DNA of 64,000 nt from WHSW01 sp963705955 (GCA_963705955.1 CAVPLH010000004.1:1-64000); one strand, 5' to 3'; shown: positions 19,629-28,661, counted from the first letter of the stretch. Notes: generated by a model not told the origin, from the letters alone. A program made the numbers and translations.

Positions 19629-20294
19629 CTAGTGCTTGCGGGCCTCGCGGGCGTAGCCCGCAAACGCGAGCCGGGCGAGGCTGATCGCGGCGCGTTTCTC
19701 GTCGTCGGTCCGCGCACCCTTGACGTAGACGTGCGTGCGGACGATGCGTTCGTCATGGATCGCGGTCAGCTCGAGCCGGTCGCCGATCCAGAACGCACCG
19801 GCACCGCCGTAGGTGCCGTCGTCGCCGAGACCGCGGACCAGCTCCAGGGATCCGGGACCGCTCGGGATCACGCTCGGCAGCTGACGCGCTTCGGTGATCA
19901 GGTTGAAGTAGCGGCGCACGGCGCGGGTGGCCGTATCGAGCGAGACGCGGGTGTAGACCTCCGGGCCGGAGCGCTCGCGGTATTCGCACAGCGAGAGGTC
20001 GCGCGAGTTGTTGGCGGTGCGCTCCAGCGGCTTCGCTCCAGAGCCGTTGACGCGGCCGACGATCCGCTCGACGGTGCCGGGATCGATCAGCTCGCAGGCA
20101 GTCGCGACGGCGGTGCCGGACTTGCCGATGAAGCGACTGCTGTCGGCACTGCGCAGGGTCATGTCGGGCGGCCCCGAGGCCGCGCCCTCGTTGTTCGGCT
20201 GCGACGTCGTTGCGGTCGAGTCCGACCGGTCGCCGCCGCAGCCGCCGAGCGCGACCGTCGCGCACAACGTGAGCAACGCCAGCCTTCGCATCAA
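19629..20294 (-). CDS. Putative lipoprotein of unknown function
   Basis: 221 residues. The signal peptide RRLALLTLCATVALGGC ends in a lipobox (LGGC), so the protein should be lipid-anchored on the outer face of the membrane. A Ser/Thr-rich linker follows, then a domain with two cysteines (VATACELIDPGTVERIVG and LSLCEYRE) and a late acidic/basic helical end. The C-E-L-I-D-P-x-x-V pattern resembles actinobacterial DUF3558-type lipoproteins, but I cannot confirm the family. Located between dcd and polyprenyl synthase, on the same strand. Confidence 0.7.
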   Translation of the reverse strand: MMRRLALLTLCATVALGGCGGDRSDSTATTSQPNNEGAASGPPDMTLRSADSSRFIGKSGTAVATACELIDPGTVERIVGRVNGSGAKPLERTANNSRDLSLCEYRERSGPEVYTRVSLDTATRAVRRYFNLITEARQLPSVIPSGPGSLELVRGLGDDGTYGGAGAFWIGDRLELTAIHDERIVRTHVYVKGARTDDEKRAAISLARLAFAGYAREARKH

Positions 20295-20343
20295 ACGTGG
20301 CCTACCCGCGGGCGGGCGTCCTCAACCGCCCGCTCCCGGCGGG

Positions 20344-21328
20344 TCACGAGTAGCGCTCCACCACCCCGTCGGCGACCATCGTCAGCAGCGACCGCTGAGT
20401 GCGGTCGAGCGGGCTCTCCGCGACCGCGCCCTTGCCGCGCTCGACCCGCTCGCGCGCCTCGGCTCGCACCCGCTCGAGGACGCCGGTCGCAACGATCCGG
20501 TCACACACCGCGGCCGCGGAGGCCTCGTCGAGGGTGCGGAGGTCGAGCTCGGCGAGCACCGGGTCGCGTTCGCGCGCCAGGATCAGCGGCAGGTTCACCG
20601 TTCCGTCGAGCAGGTCGGTGCCTCGAGCCTTGCCGGTCCGTTGCGGCGGCCCGACGACGTCGAGGACGTCGTCGAGCAACTGGAACGCGAGCCCGATCTG
20701 GTTCCCGAACTCCGACAGCGCTCGCTCGTCGCCGGGGTCGGGGTCGCCGCCGATCACGCAGGCGCACTGGAACAATCGCGCCGTCTTCAGCCGGCAGCGC
20801 TCCAGGTAGCGCTCCGCGGTCACCTCGGTCCGAAAGGCATCGTGGCGCTGGGCGAGCTCTCCTTGAGCGAGCCCGATCGAGGCCGCTGGCGAGCAGGGCG
20901 ACGCGCCGCTTCGAGTCGGACCCGAGATCCGCGAGCTCGGCGAACGCGCGCGAGAACAGGAGGTCGCCGACCGCCGTCGCGGCGTCGCGCCCGGCGCGGG
21001 CGAACACGGTCGGCACCCCCCGACGCAGGGGCGCCGTGTCGAGCACATCGTCGTGGACCAGAGTCGCCATGTGCACGAGCTCGACCGCGGTCGCGGCTCC
21101 GATCGCCGCCGGGCCGGCGTCGGGCCCCGCGCAGAGCAGGACGAGCATCGGACGCAGCCGCTTGCCGCCCGCGGCCAGGGTCGCGCCCGCCTCCTCGGCA
21201 AGCCGGTCGCCGCCCGCGCCGACGAGCTCGCCGAGCCGGTCCTCGACCGCGGCCATGCGGCGCGGCAGCCAGGTCTCGGCGGCGTCGAGGACCCGGGTGA
21301 CCGGGGGCGGGACGGCAGATCGGTTCAT
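20344..21328 (-). CDS. Polyprenyl diphosphate synthase, one frameshift
   Basis: Makes the long prenyl chain for menaquinone (heptaprenyl/octaprenyl type) from IPP and allylic diphosphates. The first half carries GGKRLRPMLVLL and the first aspartate-rich motif VHDDVLDTAPLRRGVPT; the second half carries RLKTARLFQCACVIGG and the second motif AFQLLDDVLDVVG. Halves are in different frames; deleting one base near 20884 joins ALLAS to ASIGLAQGEL as in homologues. About 327 residues when repaired. It lies upstream-adjacent to menG's end (53 bases) on the same strand, supporting a quinone role. Confidence 0.92.
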
Positions 21329-21381
21329 CGTCCTCGCAACGCTACGGGTGCCGGCCGCTCGACGCGCGCGACGGGGCGCTC

Positions 21382-22107
21382 CTACTCGGGCCGCGAACCG
21401 GAGTGGATCGCGATGATCCCGCCGGCGAGGACCGTGTAGCGGATCCGCTCCAGCCCCGCCCGGTCCATGGTCAGGGCGAGCCCGGCCGGCGGCGGGAAGC
21501 GCTTCACCGACTCGGGCAGGTAGGAGTAGGCCTCGCGATCGCCGGCCACGGTTCCGAGCAGCGGCACGAGCCGGTCGAACCAGAGGCTGAAGAAGGTCGA
21601 CAGCGGCGGGCGGGTGGGCTGGGTGATCTCGAGGATGACGAGCCGGCCACCCGGCTTCAAGACCCGGGTCAGCTCACGGACGCCGCGCCCGAGGTCGGCG
21701 AGGTTGCGGACCCCGAAACCGACCGTGACCGCGTCGAACGAGCCGTCGTCGTAGCTGAGCTCGAGCGCGTCGCCCCATTCGAAGCGCACCGACCCCGCGC
21801 CGCGCTGTGCGGCCTTGACGCGCGCCAGGTCGAGCATCCGCTCGGAGAAGTCCGAGCCGATCACGCTCCCCTGCGATCCGACCCGCCGCGCGAGCTCGAA
21901 GGCCAGGTCGCCGGTGCCGCAGCAGGCGTCGAGCGCCACGTCACCGGGGGCGAGCTCGGCACGGTCGGCGGCGCGCTCGCGCCAGCGGTGATGAAGTCCC
22001 GCCGTCATCGCCGTGTTCATGAGGTCGTAGACGCCCGCGATGCGGTCGAACATGCCGCGGATCTGACCGGCGAACTGCTGCTCCTCGGTCGGGGTCGCGA
22101 CGCTCAT
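21382..22107 (-). CDS. menG: Demethylmenaquinone methyltransferase
   Basis: 241-residue SAM-dependent C-methyltransferase for the last step of menaquinone synthesis (UbiE/MenG family). Signatures: RGMFDRIAGVYDLMNTAMTAG at the N-terminus, the SAM site ALDACCGTGDLAFELAR, YDDGSFDAVTVGFGVRNLADL (family signature 2) and LKPGGRLVILEITQP. The end YTVLAGGIIAIHSG is also typical. It sits between the bc-complex genes and the polyprenyl synthase, so quinone synthesis and use are encoded together. The start is ATG 22107. Confidence 0.95.
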   Translation of the reverse strand: MSVATPTEEQQFAGQIRGMFDRIAGVYDLMNTAMTAGLHHRWRERAADRAELAPGDVALDACCGTGDLAFELARRVGSQGSVIGSDFSERMLDLARVKAAQRGAGSVRFEWGDALELSYDDGSFDAVTVGFGVRNLADLGRGVRELTRVLKPGGRLVILEITQPTRPPLSTFFSLWFDRLVPLLGTVAGDREAYSYLPESVKRFPPPAGLALTMDRAGLERIRYTVLAGGIIAIHSGSRPE

Positions 22108-22141
22108 CTCGAGCCCGCCGACAGGCCCGGCGGCCGGCCGC

Positions 22142-22843
22142 TCACTGCAGCGACGCCAGGAAATCGACCAGGTTGTTGAACTTCTCGGGCGGCAGGGTTC
22201 CGTACTGGGGCATGATCCCGGACGGGTTGATCAGGGTTCGCCGGATCGCCGCCGCGGGCAGCTTCGCGCCGATGTGGGTCAGCTCCGGCCCGGGGCCCGA
22301 GTTTCCGTTCTCGCCGAACTTGTGGCAGGCGAGGCACCCGGATTGCGCGGCGACCTCCTTGCCGGCCTCGAACTGGGGCGGGACCGTGAGATCGATCTCG
22401 GTCGGCGACCCCGCCGAGGCGCCGAGGAAGGTCAGATAGGCCATCGCGACGATCGTCATGATCCCCGCGGTCGTCGCGACGGGGCGGCGCCACGGCCGCC
22501 GCTCCGGGTTGCGGTCATAGAACGGCAGCAGGAGGAGGAGGACCATGCACAGGGTCGGGATCCCCACGGTCGCGATCGGGACCAGCTCGTTCGGCTTGAT
22601 CACCCGCAGCAGCTCGAAGAGGAAGAAGAAGTACCACTCCGGCCGCGGCACGTAGGTGGTCGTCGTCGGGTCGGCCTTCGGGCCCTGCTCGGCTCCGAGC
22701 AGGATCGACATCGCGATCAGGACGATCGCGACGATCAGCATCATCGCCGAGTCCTTGAAGATCGCGTAGGGGAAGAAGGGCTTGCCCTTCTTCTTCAGGA
22801 TCTCGTACTCGCGGAGGTACGCCTCCTTCTCGGCGACGTTCAC
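22142..22843 (-). CDS. qcrC: Menaquinol-cytochrome c reductase, subunit IV fused to cytochrome c
   Basis: 233 residues. The N-terminal part (EYEILKKKGKPFFPYAIFKDS, then TTTYVPRPEWYFFFLFELLR with the quinol-site PEWY motif) is the C-terminal half of cytochrome b, equivalent to b6f subunit IV, with three membrane helices. It is fused to a small cytochrome c with one heme site, QSGCLACHKFGENG (CxxCH), and an axial Met candidate in PSGIMPQYGTLPPEKF. This is the Bacillus QcrC arrangement, not the diheme QcrC of typical actinobacteria. GTG 22843 overlaps the qcrB stop by four bases (GTGA), implying coupled translation. Confidence 0.94.
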   Translation of the reverse strand: MNVAEKEAYLREYEILKKKGKPFFPYAIFKDSAMMLIVAIVLIAMSILLGAEQGPKADPTTTTYVPRPEWYFFFLFELLRVIKPNELVPIATVGIPTLCMVLLLLLPFYDRNPERRPWRRPVATTAGIMTIVAMAYLTFLGASAGSPTEIDLTVPPQFEAGKEVAAQSGCLACHKFGENGNSGPGPELTHIGAKLPAAAIRRTLINPSGIMPQYGTLPPEKFNNLVDFLASLQ

Positions 22844-23739
22844 GGGCTGCCCCCGTCCTCGTGCTCGGAGCGCAGCACGCCTCCGTTCCCCGCGTACGAG
22901 GCGACCCGCTCCTCGCGCAGCGGCTTCGGCTTCGGCGACGCGCGCAGCCATGGCGGCGCCGTGGTCCCGAGCTTGACGACGAGGTAGAGATGGGCGCCGA
23001 TCAGCGCGATGATCAGCCCCGGCACGAGCAGCATGTGGATCGCGTAGAAGCGGGGCAGCGTCGTCGCTCCGAACTCCGCGCCGCCGCGCAGGAAGTCGGC
23101 CAGGTAGGGGCCGACGACCGGGCCCGTGCCGGTGATGTTCATGGCGACGATCGTCGCCCAGTAGGACCGTTGGTCGAACGGCAGCAGATACCCGGTTAGG
23201 CCCATGACCATGGTCAGGATCAGCAGCACGACGCCGATCACCCAGTTGAGCTCGCGCGGGTACTTGTAGGCGCCGAAGAAGAACGTCCTGCCCATGTGCA
23301 GGAAGATCAGGATGATCATCAGCGTCGCGCCCCACTTGTGCAGGCCCCGCACGAACTCGCCGAGCCAGACGTCGTTCGTCAGGTGGGTGATCGAGTTGTA
23401 TGCCTCGGTCGACGACGGGACGTAGTACATCGCGAGGAACACACCGGTCAGCGCCTGCATCGCGAACACGAACAGCGTCGCCGAGCCAAGCGTGTAGAAC
23501 CAGTTCGTCCCCTTCGGGACCTTGCGCAGCAGCAGGCCGCTCAAGAACGGCGTCGCGCCGGTGCGCTCGTCGACCCAGCCGACGACGTCGATGCCCGCCT
23601 CCTTGAGCTTCCCGTCGCTCTTCCGGTCGGCCTCCTTCTGCGGCTCGGCGACCTCCGCGCCCGCGCCGTCGGTACGCACTCCCGGCGCTCGCTGGCCGGG
23701 CTTCTTGGGCTTGTTCAGTGCGGATGGAAGCTTGGGCAT
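22840..23739 (-). CDS. qcrB: Menaquinol-cytochrome c reductase, cytochrome b (N-terminal b6-type subunit)
   Basis: 299 residues, carrying the four-helix heme-binding half of cytochrome b. A charged 60-residue N-terminal extension precedes NWFYTLGSATLFVFAMQALTG. Heme-ligand histidines lie in THLTN/GLHKWGATLMIILIFLHMGR and in RFYAIHMLLVPGLIIALIGAHLYLV; the quinol site region SYWATIVAMNITGTGPVVGP is conserved. The second half is the separate downstream qcrC gene, so the complex is split as in Bacillus and b6f. The operon order on this strand is qcrA, qcrB, qcrC, with 10 bases after qcrA. Confidence 0.95.
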   Translation of the reverse strand: MPKLPSALNKPKKPGQRAPGVRTDGAGAEVAEPQKEADRKSDGKLKEAGIDVVGWVDERTGATPFLSGLLLRKVPKGTNWFYTLGSATLFVFAMQALTGVFLAMYYVPSSTEAYNSITHLTNDVWLGEFVRGLHKWGATLMIILIFLHMGRTFFFGAYKYPRELNWVIGVVLLILTMVMGLTGYLLPFDQRSYWATIVAMNITGTGPVVGPYLADFLRGGAEFGATTLPRFYAIHMLLVPGLIIALIGAHLYLVVKLGTTAPPWLRASPKPKPLREERVASYAGNGGVLRSEHEDGGSP

Positions 23740-23749
23740 GGGTCGCAGA

Positions 23750-24412
23750 TCAGGGGGGTGGAGCGGTCGTGAAGCGCGGCGGGTAGAGGTACTCCCAGAT
23801 TCCGCCGGTGTACTCGCCGGGGTCGCGGGCGCGAACCGGCTCGAGATCCGAGGTGACGCTGTAGCGGGGGCCGATCTCGAGCATCCCGGCGTCCGAGACC
23901 CGCGTCTGGAAGCGATCGAGCGGGCGCACGGGCGGACCTCCGATCACCTTGCCCTCGAAGTCGTAGACGCCGCCGTGGCAAGGGCAGATGAAGTTGCCCG
24001 CGGTCCTCACGAACCTGACCGGGCATCCGAGGTGGGCGCAGCGGGTCGAGATCGCGATCACCTGGTCCGGGCTCTCGCCGAGGTCGGGGCTGCCGCGCCG
24101 GATGTAGACCGTGGTCTTGCCCGAGTCGCCAACCCCGTAGACCTGCGTGATCACCGCCTGGCGATAGGTGTCGCGCGTGTAATCGGTGAGCGGGCCGACC
24201 GACTCCCAGGTCTCCTCGGGGCGGTCGAAGACCGGCGCCAGCGCAAAGCCGACGACGGGCAGGGCAACCGCGGCCACCGCGATCCCGCCGAGCGCCTGGC
24301 CGCCGAGGGCGAACACCGTCCGACGGGTCATCGACTCGCCTTCGAAGTAGCCCGCGGGCTTGACCTTCTCGGGGATCTCGCCCCGTTGCTTCTTGTCCGC
24401 CTGCTCAGCCAA
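23750..24412 (-). CDS. qcrA: Rieske iron-sulfur subunit of menaquinol-cytochrome c reductase
   Basis: 220 residues. A twin-arginine-like anchor (MTRRTVFALGGQALGGIAVAAVALPVVG) holds it in the membrane with the cluster domain outside. The 2Fe-2S ligands are in CAHLGCP and CPCHGG, with a GGPPVRPLDRF proline loop after them. It passes electrons from menaquinol to cytochrome c. The short basic N-terminus (KKQRGEIPEKVKPAGYFEG) is cytosolic. First gene of the qcrABC set. Export of Rieske proteins by Tat is established in other bacteria, and tatAC lies 5 kb away. Confidence 0.95.
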   Translation of the reverse strand: MAEQADKKQRGEIPEKVKPAGYFEGESMTRRTVFALGGQALGGIAVAAVALPVVGFALAPVFDRPEETWESVGPLTDYTRDTYRQAVITQVYGVGDSGKTTVYIRRGSPDLGESPDQVIAISTRCAHLGCPVRFVRTAGNFICPCHGGVYDFEGKVIGGPPVRPLDRFQTRVSDAGMLEIGPRYSVTSDLEPVRARDPGEYTGGIWEYLYPPRFTTAPPP

Positions 24413-24413
24413 G

Positions 24414-25028
24414 TCAGAAGAGGGGTATCCGGCCGCAGTCTATTGCGTCAGCCGCGTCGTCCAGCCGCTCGTCGAACCCGCCGGCGGCGGCGGCGCTGCG
24501 GGCGGCGGCCCGCAGCATCCGGGCGGCGCCCGGGGAGCCGTCCCGCAGGTCGGCCTTCGCCTGCTCGTGGACCGGCGTCGGCCCCGCCGCGATCGCCGTC
24601 GCGCTGGCGAGCCAGAGCGCCGCGGCCTCCTCGGTCGCGCGCTCGGGCGCACGGCTCTGATCGTGGACCTGCGCCGCGAGGCTGATCAGGTCGGAGAGCT
24701 CGCGAACCGCGGTCATGTCGCCGATCGCGGCGAGGCGCTCGAGCCCGAGCGCGTAGAGGTAGTCGCCGGCGAGCAGGGCGAGGTCCGAGTCCGCGCCGAC
24801 CACGACCCGGCCACGGTCGTAGTGCAGCAGGTATCCCTCGCGAACCGCCTCGACGACAAGCGCGTACTCGCCGGGGGCCGACCCCGCCCGGACGCCGGCC
24901 GCGGCGAGCCGCCCCAGCGACGGCGCCGCGTCCGGGTCGCGGTCGCGGCGACGTGGGGGCTGATCACCGATCGCTCCTCTCGCAGCAGCGAGGCGAGCTC
25001 GGTCGAGCGCATGGTCGGCCGCGGACAT
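24414..25028 (-). CDS. Hypothetical protein upstream of qcrA, start uncertain
   Basis: 204 residues as read from ATG 25028, ending one base before qcrA's start, so almost certainly in the same operon. The middle reads ALVVEAVREGYLLHYDRGRVV and ALLAGDYLYALGLERLAAIGD, with an Ala-rich helical rest; the GDYLYALGLERLA part is faintly like the helix around the first motif of polyprenyl synthases, without aspartate-rich motifs. A different frame starting at ATG 25012 gives a more GC3-typical N-terminus (RSTELASLLREERSVISPHV), so a frame error near 24945 is possible. Function unknown. Confidence 0.6.
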   Translation of the reverse strand: MSAADHALDRARLAAARGAIGDQPPRRRDRDPDAAPSLGRLAAAGVRAGSAPGEYALVVEAVREGYLLHYDRGRVVVGADSDLALLAGDYLYALGLERLAAIGDMTAVRELSDLISLAAQVHDQSRAPERATEEAAALWLASATAIAAGPTPVHEQAKADLRDGSPGAARMLRAAARSAAAAGGFDERLDDAADAIDCGRIPLF

Positions 25029-25066
25029 CGGCGCGCGAGCTTAGAGGCGCCGGCCGGCCGACGGCC

Positions 25067-25336
25067 TCAGCCCGGCCCGCTGTTCTGACCCGAGTCGTCT
25101 CCGGGCTCGATCCCGCCGGAGGCGTCCTCGCCGGTCTCGGTCGTGGTCGACGAGGACGTCGTCGACGTGGACGAGGAGGTCGTCGTCGTCGGCTTCGTCG
25201 TCGTGGTCGACTTGGTCGTCGTCGAGCTCGTTCCGCCCACGGTCGAGGTGACCGTGGTCGTCGAGTCGCTCCCGCACGCGGCGATCGCGACCGCTGCGAC
25301 GGCGGCCGCGATTCCGGCGATCAGCTTCGGTCCCAT
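25067..25336 (-). CDS. Small Thr/Ser-rich putative lipoprotein
   Basis: 89 residues. A signal sequence LIAGIAAAVAAVAIAAC ends in a lipobox-like cysteine. The rest is low complexity, mostly Thr and Ser with Lys (GTSSTTTKSTTTTKPTTTTS), then an acidic Gly-rich tail. Such stretches act as extended wall linkers and are often O-mannosylated in actinobacteria. No domain follows, so it may be a simple surface spacer, or a truncated gene. It is a single gene 38 bases before the hypothetical gene of the qcr operon on the same strand. Confidence 0.55.
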   Translation of the reverse strand: MGPKLIAGIAAAVAAVAIAACGSDSTTTVTSTVGGTSSTTTKSTTTTKPTTTTSSSTSTTSSSTTTETGEDASGGIEPGDDSGQNSGPG

Positions 25337-25405
25337 GCGTCCCTTTCTCGGTCGTCGTGGGCGCGAAGGCTACCCGTGGACGCCGTTCGCGAACCCCGCC
25401 CGGGG

Positions 25406-25441
25406 CAACTAAGGGGTCGGCCGCGCCAACTAAGGGGTCGG
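25406..25441. repeat. Two 15-base direct repeats spaced by two helical turns
   Basis: CAACTAAGGGGTCGG occurs at 25406-25420 and again at 25427-25441, 21 bases apart start to start. That spacing puts both on the same face of the helix. They lie about 90 bases upstream of the small plus-strand gene and about 235 upstream of the LuxR-type regulator. A tandem protein-binding site is the simplest reading; the binding protein is not known. The rest of 25337-25528 shows nothing else. Confidence 0.5.
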
Positions 25442-25528
25442 CGTCTCGAGATCGATCCGATCGCCTGTTTTCAGGCCGCCTTCTTAGCCGTAGCTTCGCC
25501 TTCGAAGGAGCTCGACGAAAGGAAAGAG

Positions 25529-25717
25529 ATGAATTCACAGCTGACATCACTGACGATCGCGGCGCGCGGCGAGCACAGCAGGCGGCTGGCGGAGTCGGCG
25601 TCCCGGCGGCCCGCGTTCACGAGCAGGACGCGCCGCAGCCGGTTGCGCCACGGCGGATTGCGGGAATACTTCAGGCATGACCGCACGCGTCGGCTCGGCC
25701 AGCTTCATCGGGCGTGA
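25529..25717 (+). CDS. Small hypothetical protein overlapping the LuxR-type gene
   Basis: 62 residues from ATG 25529, preceded by AAAGGAAAGAG, a good ribosome site. It starts MNSQLTSLTIAARGEHSRRL and continues very Arg-rich. Short proteins starting with a similar MNSxLT...A-R-x-x-x-L-R-x-A pattern are common single genes in actinobacteria and have no assigned function. It ends 41 bases inside the next gene in another frame, so translation of the two could be coupled. It may alternatively be a leader. Confidence 0.5.
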   Translation: MNSQLTSLTIAARGEHSRRLAESASRRPAFTSRTRRSRLRHGGLREYFRHDRTRRLGQLHRA

Positions 25718-28658
25718 GCCCGAGCTCGCGACGCTCGAGGCCGCGCTTGCCGACGCCGACGGCGGTCGGCCGGTGCTGGCCTTCCTCGCCGGGGAGTCCG
25801 GGGTCGGAAAATCCCGCCTGCTGACGGAGTTCGAGACCCGGGCCGCCGCGCTCGGCGCGAGGACGCTGGGTGGGGAGTGCATCGAGCTCGGCGGGGACGA
25901 GTTGCCCTACGCGCCATTGGTTTCCGCGATCAGGCCGCTGGCTCGGGCGGAGGACCCGGTTCTCGACCGGATCTCGGAGAGCGCCCGCTGTGAGCTCGCT
26001 CGTCTCGCCCCGGAGCTCGGGGCGCCGCCACCGGTGCGCCCCGACGAGGGCGAAGGCGAGAGCCAGCGGCGACTGTTCGAGGCCCTTCTGGCGCTGATCG
26101 ACCAGCTCGGCCGCGAGGCACCGGTGGTGCTCTGGCTCGAGGACCTGCACTGGGCGGATCGGTCGACGCGGGCATTCTGCGCCTTCCTCGCCCGTAGCGT
26201 TCGCGAGGAGCGCGTTTTGGCCGTACTGACGTATCGCCACGACGAGCTCCACCGGCGCCACCCGATGAGAACGCTGCTCGCGGAGCTCGAGCGCGGCCCG
26301 AGCTCGACCAGGATCGAGCTCTCGCCGTTCGAGCGCGACGAGGTCGAGGCACAGCTCGCGGACATCCTCGGCGCCGACCCCGACCCCGACGTGGTCGAGC
26401 GGATGTTCGCGCGCGCGGAGGGCAACCCGCTGTTCACCGAGGAGCTGCTGGCCAGCGGACTCGACGGCCGCGGTCGCCTCCCGGCAACCTTGCGCGATGC
26501 CCTCCTGCTGCGGCTCGAGAACCTGAGCCCGGCCGCCCAGGAGTCGATGCGGATCGTCGCCGTTGCGGGTTGGCTCGACGACTCGACCTTGGCCGCCGTC
26601 ACCGCCATCGAGATGCCCGCGCTGCGCGAGGCGCTGCGCGAGGGCGTCGGAGCGCGGGTCCTGGACGCCGACGCCGAAGGGCGGTTCGGGTTCCGTCACG
26701 CATTGCTGCGCGAAGTCGTCTACGACGACCTTCTACCCGGCGAGCGGGCGGACGCCCACCGCGATCTCGCGGAGGCCCTCGAGGCGCGGACCGGTCCCGA
26801 GGCCGGCGCCTGGGTCCGCACCGCGATCGCGCATCACTACCACCAGGCGGGCGACCAGCCGGCGGCGCTCCGAACCGCGGTCGCGGCGGCGGCCGAGGCT
26901 CGCCGGGCGCGCGCCCACGGCGAGGCCGCGGCGCTGCTGGACCGCGCTCTGGCGCTCTGGCCCCGGGTCGAGAACGCGGAGGCGCTGGCCGGCGACGACT
27001 ACGCGGGCGTCACAGTCAGGGCGGCGCGCGACCGTTACCTGGCCGGCGAAGACGGTCGTGCGGTCAGCCTCCTGATGACCGCACGCGACGCGATCGATCC
27101 CGTCGCCGAGCCGCTGCGCCTCGCGGGAGTCCTCGGCGAGCTCTCGTCGGCGCAGTGGTCGCGCGGCCACGCCGACCATGCGCGCGCGACCCTCGCCGAG
27201 GGGCTTGCGCTGCTGCCCGACGAGCCGACCGCCGAGCGTGCGCGGCTGCTCGAGCACCAGGTCCGGTTCAGCCTCCTGCGTGGTCGCTTCAGCGAGGTCG
27301 AGGCGCTCGCCGAGCGCGCGCTTGCCGATGCCGACCAGGTCGGGGTCGGGGTCGAGAGCGTGCGTGCGAACGTCCTCAATCGGCTCGGCAGCGCCCGGTT
27401 CGGCCGCGGCGAGTACGCGCAGGGCGAGGAGGCCTTTCGGGCCGCGATCGAAGCGGCGCGCAAGAGCGGCAGCAGCGACGCCCTCGGCACGGCCCTGGCC
27501 AACTACGCCGACGCGCTCAACTGGGCGGGCCGCGGCGACGAGGCGGCCGAGGTGCTCGCGGTCGGCGCGCTCGAGTTCGACCCGGTCGAGCGCGTCGCCC
27601 GCTGGCTCCGGCTGGAGCGGGCGGAGATCGAGTTCGACCGCGGCCACTGGGAGGAGGCGACGCGTCAGCTGCCGCATCGTGAGCGCCTCGCGCGGGGGAG
27701 CTTCCTCGTCAACGCCGACCTCAGCCTCGCCGAGCTGGCGCTGGGCGAGGGTGATCTCGACGCCACGGCCGAGGTGCTCGACGAGGCCGAGGAACTGATG
27801 GCACACTCGGTCGAGCCGCAGTACATCGCGGCGCTCGGCGTCCTCAGCGCGGAGCTGGCGCTTCGGCGCCGCGACCTCGACGCCGCCCGAGCGGCGATCG
27901 ACGCGGCGCTCGACCGGATCGAATTCTGCACCGAGGACTCGAGTCGCCTCTGCCGCGTCGCCGCTGCCGGCGTCGTGGTCGAGGCCGAGATCGCCGAGCG
28001 CTGCCGCGACCTCCGGGACTCGCGCGGCGAGGAGGACGCGCTGGCGCGCCAGGGGGCGATGCTGGCGCGAGTCGAGGCCGCCGTCGAGGACGTCCCCAAC
28101 CCGGTCGAGGTGGCGAGGCTGGCGAGCGCTCGCGCGCACGCCGCACGAGGCGCCGGCGAAGACCTCCCGGCGCTGTGGGCGGAGGCGGCCGCGTGCTGGG
28201 AGGGCGTCGGACGGCCCTACCGAGTCGCCCAGGCACGGTGGCACGAAGCCGAGGCGGCGGTGGCAAACGGCGATCGCGAGACGGCGACCGTCGCCGCCCA
28301 TGACGCCCGCGAGATCGCCCTGCGCCTCGGCTCCGCCTGGCTCGCGGCCGAGGTCGAGTCACTGATCGCACGCGCCCGGCTGCCGGATGACCGCGCCGGG
28401 GCCGCAGCCGGCCCGCCGGACGCAGCCGCGCAGCCCGAGTCGAACCCGTTCGAGCTCACCGACCGCGAGTTGCAGGTGCTCGCGCTGCTCGCCACCGGCG
28501 CCACCAACCGTGAGATCGGCGAGCAGCTGTTCATGGCCGAGAAGACCGCCAGCGTCCACGTCTCGCGGATCCTCTCGAAGCTCGACGTGCGCAGCCGCAC
28601 CGAGGCCGCCGCCGTTGCCCATCGCCAGGGCCTCGCGGGTCCGGCGACGGTGCGTTAG
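25677..28658 (+). CDS. MalT-like ATPase transcriptional regulator, LuxR HTH
   Basis: 993 residues, a STAND-type signal-transducing ATPase. Start FIGREPELATLEAAL, Walker A LAGESGVGKSRLL at about residues 38-50, Walker B region VVLWLEDLHWAD at about 145-156, then a long Ala-rich TPR-like superhelix, and a C-terminal LuxR DNA-binding domain (LTDRELQVLALLATGATNRE through KTASVHVSRILSKLDVRSR). Such proteins bind an inducer on the helical repeats and activate promoters when ATP-bound. The inducer and targets are unknown. It is divergent from the qcr region and convergent with hemL, whose stop lies three bases away. Tandem repeats upstream may be its own site. Confidence 0.93.
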   Translation: MTARVGSASFIGREPELATLEAALADADGGRPVLAFLAGESGVGKSRLLTEFETRAAALGARTLGGECIELGGDELPYAPLVSAIRPLARAEDPVLDRISESARCELARLAPELGAPPPVRPDEGEGESQRRLFEALLALIDQLGREAPVVLWLEDLHWADRSTRAFCAFLARSVREERVLAVLTYRHDELHRRHPMRTLLAELERGPSSTRIELSPFERDEVEAQLADILGADPDPDVVERMFARAEGNPLFTEELLASGLDGRGRLPATLRDALLLRLENLSPAAQESMRIVAVAGWLDDSTLAAVTAIEMPALREALREGVGARVLDADAEGRFGFRHALLREVVYDDLLPGERADAHRDLAEALEARTGPEAGAWVRTAIAHHYHQAGDQPAALRTAVAAAAEARRARAHGEAAALLDRALALWPRVENAEALAGDDYAGVTVRAARDRYLAGEDGRAVSLLMTARDAIDPVAEPLRLAGVLGELSSAQWSRGHADHARATLAEGLALLPDEPTAERARLLEHQVRFSLLRGRFSEVEALAERALADADQVGVGVESVRANVLNRLGSARFGRGEYAQGEEAFRAAIEAARKSGSSDALGTALANYADALNWAGRGDEAAEVLAVGALEFDPVERVARWLRLERAEIEFDRGHWEEATRQLPHRERLARGSFLVNADLSLAELALGEGDLDATAEVLDEAEELMAHSVEPQYIAALGVLSAELALRRRDLDAARAAIDAALDRIEFCTEDSSRLCRVAAAGVVVEAEIAERCRDLRDSRGEEDALARQGAMLARVEAAVEDVPNPVEVARLASARAHAARGAGEDLPALWAEAAACWEGVGRPYRVAQARWHEAEAAVANGDRETATVAAHDAREIALRLGSAWLAAEVESLIARARLPDDRAGAAAGPPDAAAQPESNPFELTDRELQVLALLATGATNREIGEQLFMAEKTASVHVSRILSKLDVRSRTEAAAVAHRQGLAGPATVR

Positions 28659-28661
28659 GCC

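Noticed and set aside
25143..25412. Plus-strand Val/Glu/Asp-rich frame opposite the Thr-rich lipoprotein
   Set aside because: It is the complement of the Thr/Ser low-complexity run and has no domain or ribosome site.
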